Source: Metallyticus violacea (Eukaryota > Arthropoda > Insecta > Mantodea > Metallyticidae). Taken from it: a DNA stretch of 64,000 nt. The stretch lies in NCBI GenBank assembly GCA_030762175.1, contig CM060833.1, positions 156,981,501 to 157,045,500 of the forward strand, read 5' to 3'. Each line of letters opens with the position of its first letter. Position 1 is the stretch's first letter. The notes under the pieces are model-generated. The model was not told the DNA's origin and did not search any database. It saw nothing but the letters and a program-made list of their open reading frames with translations. The position numbers and the translations under genes were made by a program. This document shows positions 11,601 through 26,600 of this stretch, piece after piece.

Positions 11601-14600
11601 ATGGGAAAGTTCTGTACAAAATTGAAATAGTTGGCCAGATATGCAAATTACTATAAAATAAAATTAAATTGTTTTGTCATATTATTATCATTAATTCATA
11701 ACACATCTGTGTTCTGCTACCAACAAATTTGACATTTTTTTTATTTTTTATTTATATATACATTTTGTCAAATTTTGATGAGCATATTCCTTATAGCAGG
11801 TAAAAGTTTCCATAATAATGAAGTCTGCATCTATATATTTCCTGGTCTGCTCTGTAATAATAGCAGTATAAAAGAAAAATCATAAATAAGCGTGAGGATT
11901 GAAGTCTTTCGCTGAATCATCAACATTGAAATATTTCTGCAGGATCTTAAGACAATTCATAAACACTTTTAAAAATAATTTCTCATTGCTTCCTAATTGC
12001 ACAATACCCTATTCACAGCAGGTGTAAGTGAGCGGCATCTTGTAGGCTTATACCTAATTATTTATGACTACTTTAAATCTATGACTGCATGCAACTTATC
12101 CATTTGCTTTGCAGAAGATTCAAAATAACCATATCATTTTAATAAAATTGACTCAATGTCTATGTCCGAAGAATCACTTGCATGTTTACATGCAAAACAT
12201 GATTGAAACATTTAGCATTTTAAGTATTGTCATTATTATTATTTAAAAGTCTCATCACAAGTGATGCTTATCATAATTAATATTAGCATTATCTGCACTA
12301 AATGATGATGAATGTTACACTTAAACCATTATTCTGATTAGAACACTACATAAGTTTATACATTCCAGTTGTACTTTCATCTGCTTGTTTAATAACATCA
12401 AGAAGTTTATTCTGGGTCTGTACAAAAGGATCAAAATACCTTACTGCAACTTGAATAATTTTATAATTTTTTACATTTGAAAGCATCTTTGGATGTGGAG
12501 AAAAAAATGCATGCAACTAATAAGTATCATTAAGGATATTAACTAAATCTTCAACACTTTTAGGAGCTAAAAATGTTGTACTATCATTTCTACTTTACTA
12601 GGAGCATATACAATTTTATTATCAACACCAGAATCTCCAAATAGTTCTTGAAATAGTTTTTTTTTTCTCTCTCTCTCTATCTATGCTGTTGTAGCTTAAA
12701 TTGTGTTTCACCCTTGGTAATTCATAGTTACTTCAGCTGCCAACATTTTGAAGTCACACTTCTTGTGGCTGATATACCAGAATTAAAAAACATCAAGATA
12801 TTGGTGCTCTATTTGCATCTCATTCCTTGCAATATAATTCTTTAACATCCTCTATTTCTGTAAAATGTCAAACGAAACATCAGCAATTGCACAAAGCCTG
12901 AAGCCATGTTTATTCTTTTGAAGTATGTTAAAGAGCATCTGTAAATAAACAAATAAAAAATAAGCCTTTTGAAGTGAAAAAACTGATAAGATGACTTCTA
13001 ATATTCATGGACAATACTTGCATGTCTGGAAGTGTTTCCATCATGTATGAGAGATGTTTCACACTTTCTTCTCAGTAAAAACTTTAAAAATCATTTATGG
13101 GGGAAGTAGAATGAAAGAAAAAGACAGGTAAGCCATTGAGGGTAACAAAGAAGAGTTTGGTTTCTTTAATGAAATTCACATATTGGGAAAGTATGATATT
13201 CAATCAGTGACTGTGGATAAATGTAGCAGCAAGATATTCATTTTTAATTAATTTTAATTTGGTGGGACAATTAATGTCCCACCAAAACAGCAGCACCACC
13301 AAAAGTCTGAGCTACAAGTATTTTTGAGCATCCCAGATTGTCTACAGTTTGGATTACATACGGAAATAAATCATGAGAGGGGGGTCAGAACTCACATCTT
13401 TGAAATGCAAAAATCTTTCTTGACAAATACCTTTAGTATCCATAAAATGCCTGACAATTGAAAGCTGACATATTGTGGACATAAGTGGCTTCATCAAGTG
13501 TAAGTCTGCTCTATTTATGTCTGGTTTAATTTTATTGATAATATCAGCTACACCATAAATTAGGTCATTTTGTATAATAGTTAAGATACCTTTAAAAACA
13601 GTAGCTGTCTTCAAAAGTTGAGAAAATATGGGCATAATTAGCCAGAAACTGTAGTAGCTCTGTGTAATTCCTATTTAATGATTCTTTGCTTTCATTGTGA
13701 CCTCTAAAGGCACAGTCTTGTTTTCTAAGAAGCTAAGTATTGAGAATGCTTGCTTTCTCTAACCTTTTCATTATGCAAACTATTGGCAGTTGTTTTCTGT
13801 AAATTTAAATAATGATCATTTAGTTGAGTTCCAAACAGTTAATGCTGTAAAAGAATCTTACATGAGTTGTTGATCTCTGATGTTTGTCTAAGCTGTGAAA
13901 AAATATGCTAAATTTGCAAAAGCTATGGTATTGCTAGGTGTCTTCTCATTTGCAAACATTAAACATGACCAATAATTAATTTATTAAGTTTGCATGAACC
14001 AGATAACCACAAGTACTTTTTATAATTATTTATATTACAATACCTACTATATGAATTTTTTTCTTCCCACACTGCAAATGGGCAGCACTGGAGTTGGCCT
14101 TCCATTTTTCACAATCAGCTTATCTTCACACTTTAGCTGCAAGAATTGGTTTCACTAACTGTTTTATTATGCATGAGCCAATCATTTCAAAGAAATCAAC
14201 ACTTTCTAATCTACGTATATAAACTATGTACTGTTCTAGGGTTAATAAAAGTCATACTTCACAAAATAACCATAAATTATTTACCCAATACATTATATTA
14301 TTATTGGCACTTCTTTTTTGCTTCTACCAAAGTGTGCAAGCAGCTCGAGTCAATTGATTGAGGTGGCAAAATGCATTTCTGAAGCCTAGTAGTACTGTTC
14401 CCCACTTCCCCACTCACTTCCCAGCCTAAATGCCATAGTGAGAGGACAGTATCTAGGCTGCACTTTTCCCTGTCGAAACCTTGCCCTGAATTTGGCATTT
14501 ATCATGTTTCTCTGCGATGCACTAGTTTTGCAAATAGGGAAACATATTTAAAAAGTATCCATATATTTTAATATTCTCTCATTACACTTCAAACATTTTG

Positions 14601-17600
14601 GCAATAGCCTTGGTAACCCCAAGTATATGCCACTGGCAGAAAAGCTCTAAAACGCCCTTTTATCTTATTAAAATGAGTAGAACAGTCATTAATAAATTAC
14701 AATGATAGGATAAAACTAACAAATATAAAATAAGTATAACATTTTGTATTGTGCAAGTAAAAGGCCCTTATAGTTTGTAAACTAGTCTCTTTGAACTCTC
14801 ATTTTATTTGTTTCAGAAATTCACATTCAGTTTCTTGAGTATGCTTTTGTTTTGCAGATGTTTGTGCGCCTATTTGTGGATGAGAACTTGGACCGTATTG
14901 TGCCAATATCCAAACAACCCAAGGAGAAGATTCAAGCCATCATAGATTCCTGCACAAGACAGTTCCCCGAGTTTGCTGAAAGGGCCCGCAAGCGAATCAG
15001 AACATACCTCAAGTCTTGTCGACGGAACAAGAGGTCCAGGGAAACCAATGGAGGCTGGGATGCTGTAAGGACTGTGAGGATCAAAGGCTTTGTTCCTGAT
15101 AGGCAGACATATTCCTTCTGTACCCACCCTTATTCCACTTTTGCATGTTAAACTGCTTTGTCTCTGACCCACAAAAGCACTAAGATGTTAGCCTAGCAAA
15201 TTGAAAGGTGGAGATAGCTATGATTTCATATACTGTATCAAAGAATATGAATATGAATATGAGCTATCTCTGGCTCTCATATCATACAATTAAGAATTCT
15301 GTATCTCATGATGGCATGAAAACTGCATGTGCAAAAATCCACTTCAAATAGTGTAAAAATATTTTAATAGATTTAAAAATATGTTCTAATATTGCATGAA
15401 AATAAGCAATATGTGCAACAAACTAATGAGACTTATTTAAAAACAAAAAAAGCTTAAATTCAGTTTCCACTCTCAAAGGGCCATAACATTGGCAATTTTT
15501 TATATTCTGCAAATATACAAAGACCAATTTGTTCATTAAAAAATAAGGTGTTATTAAAATAAGAATATTATAAAAGAATAAAAAACAAAAAGTTAAATAT
15601 GATCATCACTGTGCATTCAATAAGAAATAGTCATTCTTCTTTCTTTGAGGTAATCCCATAACCAGTGGTCAACCAAATTCACATCTGGTGAACTAGGAGG
15701 TCAGCTGTTCAGAAAATATCTATTAATTACACAATCACCCAATGTGTGACTTAATAGGTTTTTACGGTACTGTATATGTGAGATGGTCTTGCTTAAAATG
15801 TTGTTTTTGATATAATTCTATAATGCTGGTATTACAAAGTTTGCAACATTAAAAAATATTGCTGCTCGTTACCATTTATATTTGCATTTGTCCATTTTCC
15901 ATTTCATCATAGAAACAAGGACTTATTACAAAATGTAATGTAAAACTACACCAGACAACAACCTTAATATTATGTAATCCTTACTAAGTAATTATGTTCA
16001 GATTATTCTCTACCCATATCCTTCAATTATGAGTGTTAACATTTAATTTGAAAAGTACCTCATCTGTCTACAAGATTTTTGTATAGCTATTCAATGTTAT
16101 TTTGAGTTTCTACTATCATTTGCAAAGCAAAAGTCTTAGAGATCTGCTTATCTTGTTATTTAAATTCAAAACATGTTTCCATTTTTAGGTATAAAAGCCA
16201 AAGCTGCCTTCTCAGAATTTGTTGAATAACTCATCTCCAAATGCTCTACTACTTTATTCGCATCTACAAACATTATATGCAGCATTTTCACAAACTTGCT
16301 GAAAACTTATAAAACTATAGCTACACTTACTTTGTTTTCCACAAGTGTTGATCTATCCACTCACTTTTTATTGGGTACTGCACCAGTTTACTCATAATTA
16401 TTCCCCATTTTACAAAATGATTTTACAGAGGTGCACTACTCAATTCATGTAATGTTCAAAATCTTCTCAGTGCATCAGAATATTGTCTATTGCATTTGTA
16501 ATAGCTTGGAATGAGGCCAATATAAACTCTTAAGGCAAAACCCTACTAAAAAGTAATGTTCAAATGCTGCTGTATTTTCAGCCACAATTGTTTACAAACA
16601 TGACATAGTACTATAGCAACGAAAATTAAATAAATACATATAGAAAAAAATCGATCCCTTTTAAGGATAATGATATCAATATGGAACAAACTGTTAACAT
16701 GTACAGAAGATGAAGCCATTTCAAACTGAGAACTTACTTTAGAATAACTCTTTACTGAAACTTACTTTTGTTGTTTCTATAATATATCATTAAGTAATTA
16801 AATGTTCATTTCTCAGCATGGTGCAGTTTTTTGGAATTAGTATCACCAGGGATATCTTATTCATTTAAACTAATTGATTTTTCCACTTAACTCTCATCAT
16901 TGAACTTCCAGATCTTTGAACTAAGCATACTCAGAAAACTTTGACGAGTCTATCTGGGGAATATTTAAAATATTTTCATTTGGAGAAAATGTCATTTGCT
17001 TTATGTTGGGTAAAATGGTAAAGAGTCAAACAAAATGAGCAATAATCTCTTTCATTTCAGTGGATGAAATGGGGTAACATTCAGGTATACATGTAGGTGG
17101 CACCTGCTGTGGGTGAAGTTCTAAAATACTTTATTGCTAATCAGTGGTCCAAATTTGGTTTCCATTTAGAGCAAGAATGTACACTAGCTGCTGATTTTGT
17201 CTATACTCATATTTTCAATGTTGAATGAAGGATAGGTAAAATATTTTAGTGGCTTTGTAAAATTTGCCATGATCATAATTTTTTAATTATAGGATAGAAA
17301 ATTCTTTTCATAATTCAGAGGCATAGTCTGAGAGGAAAATGCTTTGTAATATTTGCTTCATTTTGGTGGTATAAATAACATAAAAGATAGTTTTTTTGTT
17401 TCAAATTTTGAACATGTTAAGTTTTAGAGCTAAGAAGGATTTTTGCACATCTGGAATTTCTAATCAATGTTTCCTATAATTCATTTACTGATAATTTCAA
17501 GCTATTTGAAAAGTTTTGCTTTGAATTCATGTGTGAGCTCCTTCCTATTCTGTGTTTATTTATATGAATTATCATAAGAGGTCAGGGAGGGAGAAAATGG

Positions 17601-20600
17601 CACAATATTATTACCTACTGTAAAATACATAATTACACTACATTTAACATTTCATGCTTAATTTATAACTCTGCAAGCTTTATAAAATGTCCTGAATATC
17701 ATAAAACCCCAGGAAAATACTGGAATATCCTCAAAGCATTTAGAAACTTAACAATATTTGCACACTAAATTTTTCTGTTATATCTGTGTTGTCATCAACA
17801 AGACGAGCAAAAAAGGAAGCTTTGTTGATTTTCTTGTCAGTGTAACACTGGATTTCTTATTGAATACATTCAATTAGCTCATTCTCAGTTTTTTTCGAAA
17901 GTCCCCTGAAGTAATCGATTTTCACATATATTCTTAAGCTCTACATTTCCATTTAATATCAAGTGAAATATAGCTTTGAAATATCCAGCATTATTTGATA
18001 CATCTGATTACAAGTATGGGAAAGCTTTTGTATGCATAATGTACTGGTAACTTCAATTAACATTTTTAAAATCTCATTATTTTTTATCACTCACTTTTCA
18101 TTATTAAGTAATAACAACAGTTTATTGTGCTCATTAAATAAGTCATAGATGTTGAAAATTTGTAAGTTAAAGATAAGAATTTATGTAATCTTTACTTGCT
18201 TTAGGATAGGATCTTGAAGTCATCATATCCTTCAAAGGACCATACATTTTTAACTGTGCTTAACAGTATGCAGAGCCAACAGAATAATTTACCTTGCAAA
18301 GTGTTTCCAAATCACTATTTATGATTATGGTACCAAGTGCATTTAAGTGATCTGGTTCTACCTTTATCCTTCTGTAACAATGATAGTTTTGGTGTAAACT
18401 GTTTAGGTTTTAAAATTTTATTCCTTTTACATTCCTTTCTTCTTTAAAAGGAAATCTCCAACAAACTAATTATAATATCTTCACTAGATTTACTAAAACT
18501 GAGTTTGTCCTTTTCATTCAATAAAAGAAATATATAAGGAAAAATAAAAAATTTTCCACAGAGATTACAAAATGAATAGTTAGAAATGAGAGACTTCTCT
18601 GAGATCCTTCTAAGTTCCAAGGAAGGAATTCAGAATGTATCAGAATGACAAGGAAACTCCTTAGCAAGGCTGTACATAGAGTCTTGCATACTCTGTTGTG
18701 TTGTGCCCCTGAGAGATCATATCTGAGGTCTTATATAGTCCTTCATGCAACTAGGTGGCTTGAAGCAGATATATGAATAATTAAAGAGTGTCCAGCTATA
18801 CTGGCCAGATGCTCATAAATTGGAAGGAGTTGTTGGGTCTGGAGACATTAATGTGTGGATGAATGTATGAGAGCCACCCAATTATCCTTCCAAAATAAAT
18901 ATGCCAATGCCAACCAATTTCCTTATTCCTGCTTATTGTGAGATTTACTAGAGAGTGTCAAGGTCAGAGATGGCCTCTGTTCCCTTTTAAAACACTTGAG
19001 ATAATATATCTTATGGATCCATAAAAGTGTACACTGCAATAATTAATATGAGAGACAATTTGATGGAAGGAACATGTACCAAAATATGGAGAGATCATAG
19101 GGTTAGGTAATAAACATGCCTGGGATTTTGAGGGAAATTGGATAGGAGACATTTACGAAATATGGAGAAGTTAAGGGGTTTTTCTACTTCCTTCAAAGCA
19201 TTAGGGAAAATGTATGTGCTTGGATGAAGTAATGGGGTCAGTGGCATTATTGCAATAATTTTTATACATAGTCTCTTTCCTTTTTGACTCACTTGGTCCA
19301 GCAGTCCACAAGCTTGCATATTCCCTCCAAGAATAAGGTTTTCAGTTGGTTTCACAATTGTTTATACACTGCTTCCCTCTCTTTTTTGTTTATAGAAAAC
19401 AGCGTACTTCATAAATCCTCTTTGAACAGTTGAAAGATAGATCTGGGCTTTGGGTAAGGTTTTCCAGCAACTCACAACCAAAATGATTAATTGTTTCAAT
19501 AGTCTGGTAGGCTGTGATTTGCAATGCATAGTCATGCAACAATAGTACGTTCTTTGATCTCTCAGTTTTTTTATTGCATCAGTTTGCTGCTGTAGGTGGT
19601 AATGTCAATGTCCATTACAATGTGCTTTATTAACAGGGTTCAGGATACATAATTATTTAATTCTGTAAAATAATTTCTGATCACAAATCTGCAGTGCAAC
19701 AATATATGAATATCATCAGACATAATCATAGGTAATTTAAATTTTGTTTTTTATTCATCTAATTTATTATCACAAAATGCAAAGTCAATTTGAAATGCAT
19801 CTAGTATTATTCATGGCAGGTTAAAACAGTATTAACAGCAACATTTGAATTTCCTGTTTCTTGCTAATGTTCAGGGGATATTTTAAACATAGCATTTTAT
19901 CATATATCCATACCTACTAGACAATAATCTTCTATATATGTAATATTTTCATACATTGCAAATTCCCAACATTGATGCCATTCTAGTCAGTTGTTTTAGT
20001 CATATGTTTAAGCACTATTTAAAATGTTAGTAAATATTCCTTTTACCCCATTTGGTGCTTTGAACTAGCAAAATAACCTGCTTTCCATCCTGTAACTAAA
20101 ATAGTAATAATTTATAATAGAAAAGCTACTAACATTCATTAGCAAGACTTTGGTATCTAGGGCATTTTTTCGTTCCTGTTAATGCTGATGTCTGTATATA
20201 TTCCACATACATGTGGAATCTTATGGTTTCAGAACCTCACATGCTATTCCCGGATAAGGCAAATCAGCAATAATAGCTGGGAAATTAATATTTGTTTTGC
20301 ATAACACTATAAGGTTATAAATGTTTATTATTTGTTTCACTTATTTTACTCAAATTAGAACAATGAAACAATTTTATTAATTAGAATTGAAAAATACAAT
20401 AGGTGTGGTATTATTTAGTTCATCATTTTGAATTATTGTGTCATTCAGTAAAGCTTAAAAATGTTTTTTCTAATGTTATTACATTTTCAACTCTATTCAA
20501 TCATTTAATCATATTTGTTCTAATCCATGATTACATTTCCATCTCTTTTCAAACAAGATTAATTTCTTCTATAGCTGCATAACTGTTTGAAATTATCCAT

Positions 20601-23600
20601 TCTTTTTCTCACCTTTTTCAGCTCTTTTTATATTTATACATACCATTGCCACACAATACAGATATAACATAGATAGGTAAAGTGCCATCTATGTTACTTA
20701 TATGAGGAAAGGCTCTTCATTTATTCTTCTGGACAGCTTTTATAAGAAAAATATTATTGAAATATACAAGAACAAATGACCCTGTAATTTGTCTTGCATT
20801 ATAAAATATACTCATAACAAAACCAAAGCAATAATGTTTTAGTTGTGGGCTTGAGGATTTAGGATATTGGAAGAGTGGACGATATATGTTCGGATCTTTC
20901 TAGGATCACAGCTCTTATCTTGTTCAACCTTACACATATTTTGAAACCATAGTGGTTTTATCTTACATATATTAGATCTGAGGCTTGTGGCAGGTTGTTT
21001 GGAGTGGATCAAGGAAATCTATAAGAGAGAGAGGAACAACAGGGCAATTTCTCTTCCTTACACAAGGATGTGCGATAAATGTTTTGCCTATTATTTATTG
21101 CTCAAGATTACCAAAAACTACTCATCCAAAGTTCTAGATCAAAGTTTTCCAACTTTTTTCCCCTTTAAGTGGTACTTCCCAAGTTCTAACTTCATGCATT
21201 TATCTGAAGTATTGTCAATACTTTATCATAGGGGAATTATTTTTAAATAATTGTATGCTGATAAACAATTTATTTATTCTTGAGTAAATCATATGTATCT
21301 GTAGCTTTATTCATTTACTAAAATATTTCCTACTGTTCTCATTACTCACAACTGAACATCTTTATGTACTGCAATGAAAAAAATTGATCACGGTAATTGC
21401 TTTGGACCTTAATGATTTAAATAAAGTCACTGACTCTCTGTGCCTCACCACCTCTACTTTGCTATCGATTTGTTTTACTAGATTCCTTAAACAACAATAA
21501 ATTTAATATTAAAACAGGAATATTTTCCTAAGATCTTTGTTCTCTTTGTTTGTGTAGACACGGCCTACTCCAGCTCATCTCACTTCAGTGCAGGCAGAAC
21601 AGATCCTAGCACAGGCCTGCGAGAATGAAAGTCATAATGCCAAGAGGATGCGGCTGGGACTTGAACCTGTTAGCCAGCCACTACCTCTGCTACCTTCCAC
21701 AACAGTAAGCTTCAACATTTTTGTAAAACATTAATTGAAAATGGCTTAAATATGCTTTTATACTTACTAAGTAGCCCTACCTGTCGGCATGCTGTTATAT
21801 TATTAAATAAGGCAAGTAGAATGTTACAAATTAGTGTGATTTACACACTATGGTCATATACTTAAATGTCACCTTAACATAGTCTTATACATGTTAGAAG
21901 ATTCATTAACTACCCATCAGTTTATACTGAGTAAGGTTAGGTACCTACATATTGTAATCATTCATTCAATGTGCTAGTTTCTTTGGTAAGAATGTGATGG
22001 CATTTGTGTAAAAGGGTATGTGAGTGAGAGAGCAAGCATGCAAATCTGAATATTACAATTGCATATATTTTAGGTGCCTGCACACATTTTATTAATGTTA
22101 TTACCCAAGATTGTCTTTTACTTCATTCTCCTAATGTTGGTGCACATTAATGCAGAAACTTAATTTTTCAGCAAGGCTTGTCTTATGCACCAGATCATTT
22201 TAAAAAGTATCAGGAAATTGGATAATCTCTTTTGAGTCAGATGTTTAGAACACTATAGTTTCACTTAAATGTGAAACCGTAAAGAGTGTTCTAATCATCC
22301 GATTCAGAAGAGATTATTAATGGGTGTTTCACTGTGTTCAATTCCAAATTTAATTAATATTTCAATTATATGGCCATCAAGCCAAATGGGAACAGATTGG
22401 AAATAACAAAATGGAATACAAGGTAGGAACTATTCTTCTACATTTAAGTGAAACCATAAAGAGTGTTCTAAACATCTGTCTAGAAGAGATTATTAATGGA
22501 TGTTACACTTTGTTCGATTTCAAATTGAATTAATATGTAAAACCACATTGGATATGTATATGTATTTACAAGAACTAGAGAAGTACAAATGGTTAAAGCA
22601 CAGAAATAGTTACATCCTAATGCAATATTTCAAACAGCTTTTGTTCTTCTTTATGAATTTCAATAATTTTACTCTCATGTATATATCATGTTTATCTCTC
22701 CAAAAGTGATGTGCAACCACTGATTTATCAATCTGTTTGTACCTAATGTTTCTCCAGTGTTCCTTCAGTCTAATTCCAATGCCTCTTTTGGTTTTTCGAA
22801 TATATACTTTGTTACATTCTGAACAGTTGATTTTATATATTCCTGGCTTCTTCTCCTCCAGTATTCTATCATTATCACCAGAATTGAGCAGATTTTTTTA
22901 CTAAACTTGTTCACTGGGGACAAAGTAATGCCAAATTCTCTAATTATTTTTTTAAAGTTTTGGTGGCCCAAGGATGATAAGTGAATTTCATGACGGTAGA
23001 TTCTTTTATTGTTGTCAATGTTGTAACCTGCTTTAAACTCTTCTCTTGTTTGAATTTCTTGATTTTCTTGTCTATAATTTCTTGGTCATACCCACTGAAT
23101 TTTGCTGTTTGTGTAATATGATGGTACTCTTGCTGTATTCAAACTCATTCATAGGTATGTTAATGAGTTTATGTGCTAAGTTATTCAGAACTGCATGTTT
23201 GTGTGCTGTGGGATTGAAGCCACTTGCCTTTAATGTATCCTCAGATAGACCTGTTGAAGCTGAATTATCTTCATTTTCCGACATAACCTCCTGATCACTT
23301 TCTGTATTCTCTGTTTATTTAGAATCATTATCACTATTTTTCACCTGATCCTTTTCTACTGATAATGAAAATCTGATTGTTTCACCATCTAATGTTTCTA
23401 ACATTATCCAAATTCCCTCTTCTAAATCTTCACTTCATTTATTTTTTAACTTATGCCATTTAAACAGTATGCTACATGACCAACACTAAAGATGTTAGCT
23501 CCATGCCGGGTAAAAACTTTCCTCATCACCAATAATGCTATCAAAGTGATAGAGCTATGCTATGCATTGTAAGGAAATGTTATGTACATAAAATGAAGGC

Positions 23601-26600
23601 AGATGAATTGAAATAAAAATACATAAGCTCTTACTCTTCTCAATAAAAATCTGTAACATTTGTGGCATTAAACTCTGTGGCAAAAATTTACCTTGTGCAC
23701 TTCCTTAAGGGTTAACAAGTAACATTTATTTTTAGTGGTGTATGCACTTATTCCAGAAATATAGCTGCAATCTATATATCTCTAAGGTAACTTTCAGGGA
23801 CATGAAATGCTAATGCATTAGTAAGTATTAAATGTATCATCAAAATTCTACAATGAGGGGACAACTGGTAAGGGAAGCTTGGGTTCAACAGAATGCTCTT
23901 TCTTCCAAACATGGACCTCCTTCATATCTTTTAACCTCAAATAACTGTTTCCATACTGAATGTTCATTCTGCTGTAGATTTCAGAAAGTTTCATTCCCTT
24001 TGACAACAAAAAATTAATAATGCTTTGTTGCCCTTCAGGCTATTCAGACTTGGAACAGGCATGTTTTATGAATTACTGTGCAGGTGCATGTTGCTTGATC
24101 ATCACAACCTCTGTATTGCTAAGGAGCCATTTTGTGTTGCAAAATAAGAGTTTTGTTGTGCATACATGTCCATGATCTTTACAATAAAATTTCTATTATT
24201 TAAAGACTTTCCCTTTTAAATAAGAACTTTAACATTAGTACCCAGCTAATGAAGCTGGAACAATTTGGAAAGGTATCTTGCAACTAATACTAAGGCTCAT
24301 ACTGATTCAAGCTACATGGATGTTTAACTAAATACTTCTGCATCTTAAACAAAAGTATAAAGTTTGACCATTAAATATTTGTGTTTAATAAACATATAAA
24401 TTGCAAAGTAAACATACTATCTTTAGACTCATTGTTTTAAGTTGAACATAAATAAATTATCCATGTGATGCTATTTTTAATAGCTCTATTGAGTTTCAGA
24501 AGTATTTGCACATTCCTTCCTTAAACTAAAATTCAAGTGATCAATTTTCATACAGGTAAAATCTTAATACAGTGCTGTCATTTACTGCACATCTGTTATA
24601 ATATCTCATGTGGTAAAACGATATATCTCGAGCTAAAAGAGACCATCTACACAACTTATACATAATGTTTGACCAAAGTAATAGTGGTTTACAATTGTCT
24701 TTATAAACTGAAAAAATGGGGAGAAATTTAAGAGAGACCTAAAATTATGCTTGATTGAAAAATGTCTGTGAATGAATTGTGGATAAAATGTGTAATTCTC
24801 CTTAAATGTATACTAAAATGTTTTAAGAATAAGTTATTATATATTGATTCTGTTAAACTTTTCTATTGTTATGCTATACTTTATAATTATGTATACTTTG
24901 TTAACTCTATACTTTGACAATGTCTGCAACTTGTGTACATGAGTTTATTAACAACAATAAATTTGTTTACGGAATTTCGGAATCCACACAGTGAAACTTT
25001 TGTTAATCTTATTTTGATTTAAAGTAAAACACTAAAAATCATGTCGTGACATTTCATGTTTGTGAAACTTAAAGAGAGTTTTAATGTGACGACATGATTT
25101 TTAGTGTTTTACTTTAAATCAAAATAAGATTAACAATAAATTTATTGATTTACTCCTGTTATTGCTCTTAAAATTAAAATAACTTTAAATGACATTTATA
25201 AATGAAAAGTAAATGCTGGATGGTATTAATAATTGCAGACTGATAGTAGGCCTGCTTCTATGGAGCATTATTCTACTCCTGCTGTGGTATCCAGTGAGTC
25301 AGCTACTAAGCCTGCTATTTCCACTACTACAAACATCACCATAAAATCTGAACCTCCTTCATTGCACACTGTAGATGCTGGGATGTCACCAGCATTCACC
25401 CCTGCAGCATCAGTTACCATCAAAAACACAGTTGCCACTGTGGAAGCTATGGTAATTACATTGCTTTTGACTCAGATTTTTTAATTTAATTCCTCATTAT
25501 AACAACAAAGTTTTAAGAGAAAACAAGTCAATTTAAAAAAAAAAAATCTACTTAGAGTGAAGCCTATTTATATTTCAATGTGTATCTACAGTCTCATAAG
25601 AGGCCACTTTCTTATGTAACTGTTTATGCAGGAATAATAAATGTGGCCTCTTATGTATTATAGCTTATTTTATGTTAGTGTTTGTATCCCTAAACTACTG
25701 TATTGTGGGCAATCTGTGCATATTTAGGCCTAGGAATAACTGGCAATGACTAGAATGGTACATTTAATGAAGCAGCTTCTATTGTATTATTTTTTTATAA
25801 GTTTTCTTTTGTTTTTATCTTTAGTCTCTCTTTGTTGTTTATGTATATGAAATTATTATTTAGGTTTTGAAATGCAAAGTAATAATAATTAATTGCAGAA
25901 TTTCAGGAAATATAAAACCACTCACTATGTTCTTTCTCTGTATATAACTTCCTTTACATGTCCAACAACAAACAAAATGTCATTACATTACAAAGTGTAC
26001 AATGACATTCTGTATTCAAATACGATGAGATAGAAGAAAGAACTGCAGTAATGTACGTGGATAGGTAACACTTGACTGGCTTAAAACACTTGCAACCATA
26101 ATGAAATTATAGAAAATATTAGAAATGAAATTTATATCCTAGAAGAAGACAACTGGACAATTGCATTCAGCTGGATAAAAGCACATGCTGGTCATTACAG
26201 AAACGAAATGGTAGATCAGTTGGTGAAAAAAGCAGCAGGAGACAATGAGAGAGAAATATGCTTCAAGAAGATTCCCAAAAGTAAGATAGTGAATCAAGCT
26301 CAAGAAGCAAGTGTAAATAAGTTCGAAACAATGGCAAAATAAAACAGAAGCAGAGATCCCAAAGACATTCTTCCCTAAGGTTAAGGACAGGCTGCAGATC
26401 TCCATCCCAGTAACACTAACTTTAATGACAACTTCACTGGCCAAAGAAGGCTGAGAGCATACTACCATTGGTTCAAAATCATGGATAACTGTAACATACT
26501 AACTATGGAACAAAATCAACTCAAACAGAAGATAGCAGTTAAAGGTGAAAAATGGCCTGTTTTAAAATGTGACATGATAAAAAACTTACAAGCAACACAT

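Larger units (their letters stand above)
9865..14857. other. Intron 2 of the NOL4-family gene
   Basis: 5.0-kb intron. It holds an antisense hAT pseudogene from about 10860 to 14110 that is split by a SINE; both are listed separately. The remaining ends are AT-rich without recognised features, apart from a T-run at 10746-10758. Confidence 0.85.
21705..25238. other. Intron 4 of the NOL4-family gene
   Basis: 3.5-kb intron. It contains an inverted/direct repeat (22226-22535), a decayed Penelope-like copy (22690-23290) and a palindromic element (24965-25131), each listed separately. The interval 23300-24950 is AT-rich without recognised features. Confidence 0.8.

Noticed and set aside
14852..15151. 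99-codon ORF extending past the exon
   Set aside because: Only 14858-15064 is conserved; the donor at 15065 and the exon at 21558 explain the rest as intron read-through.
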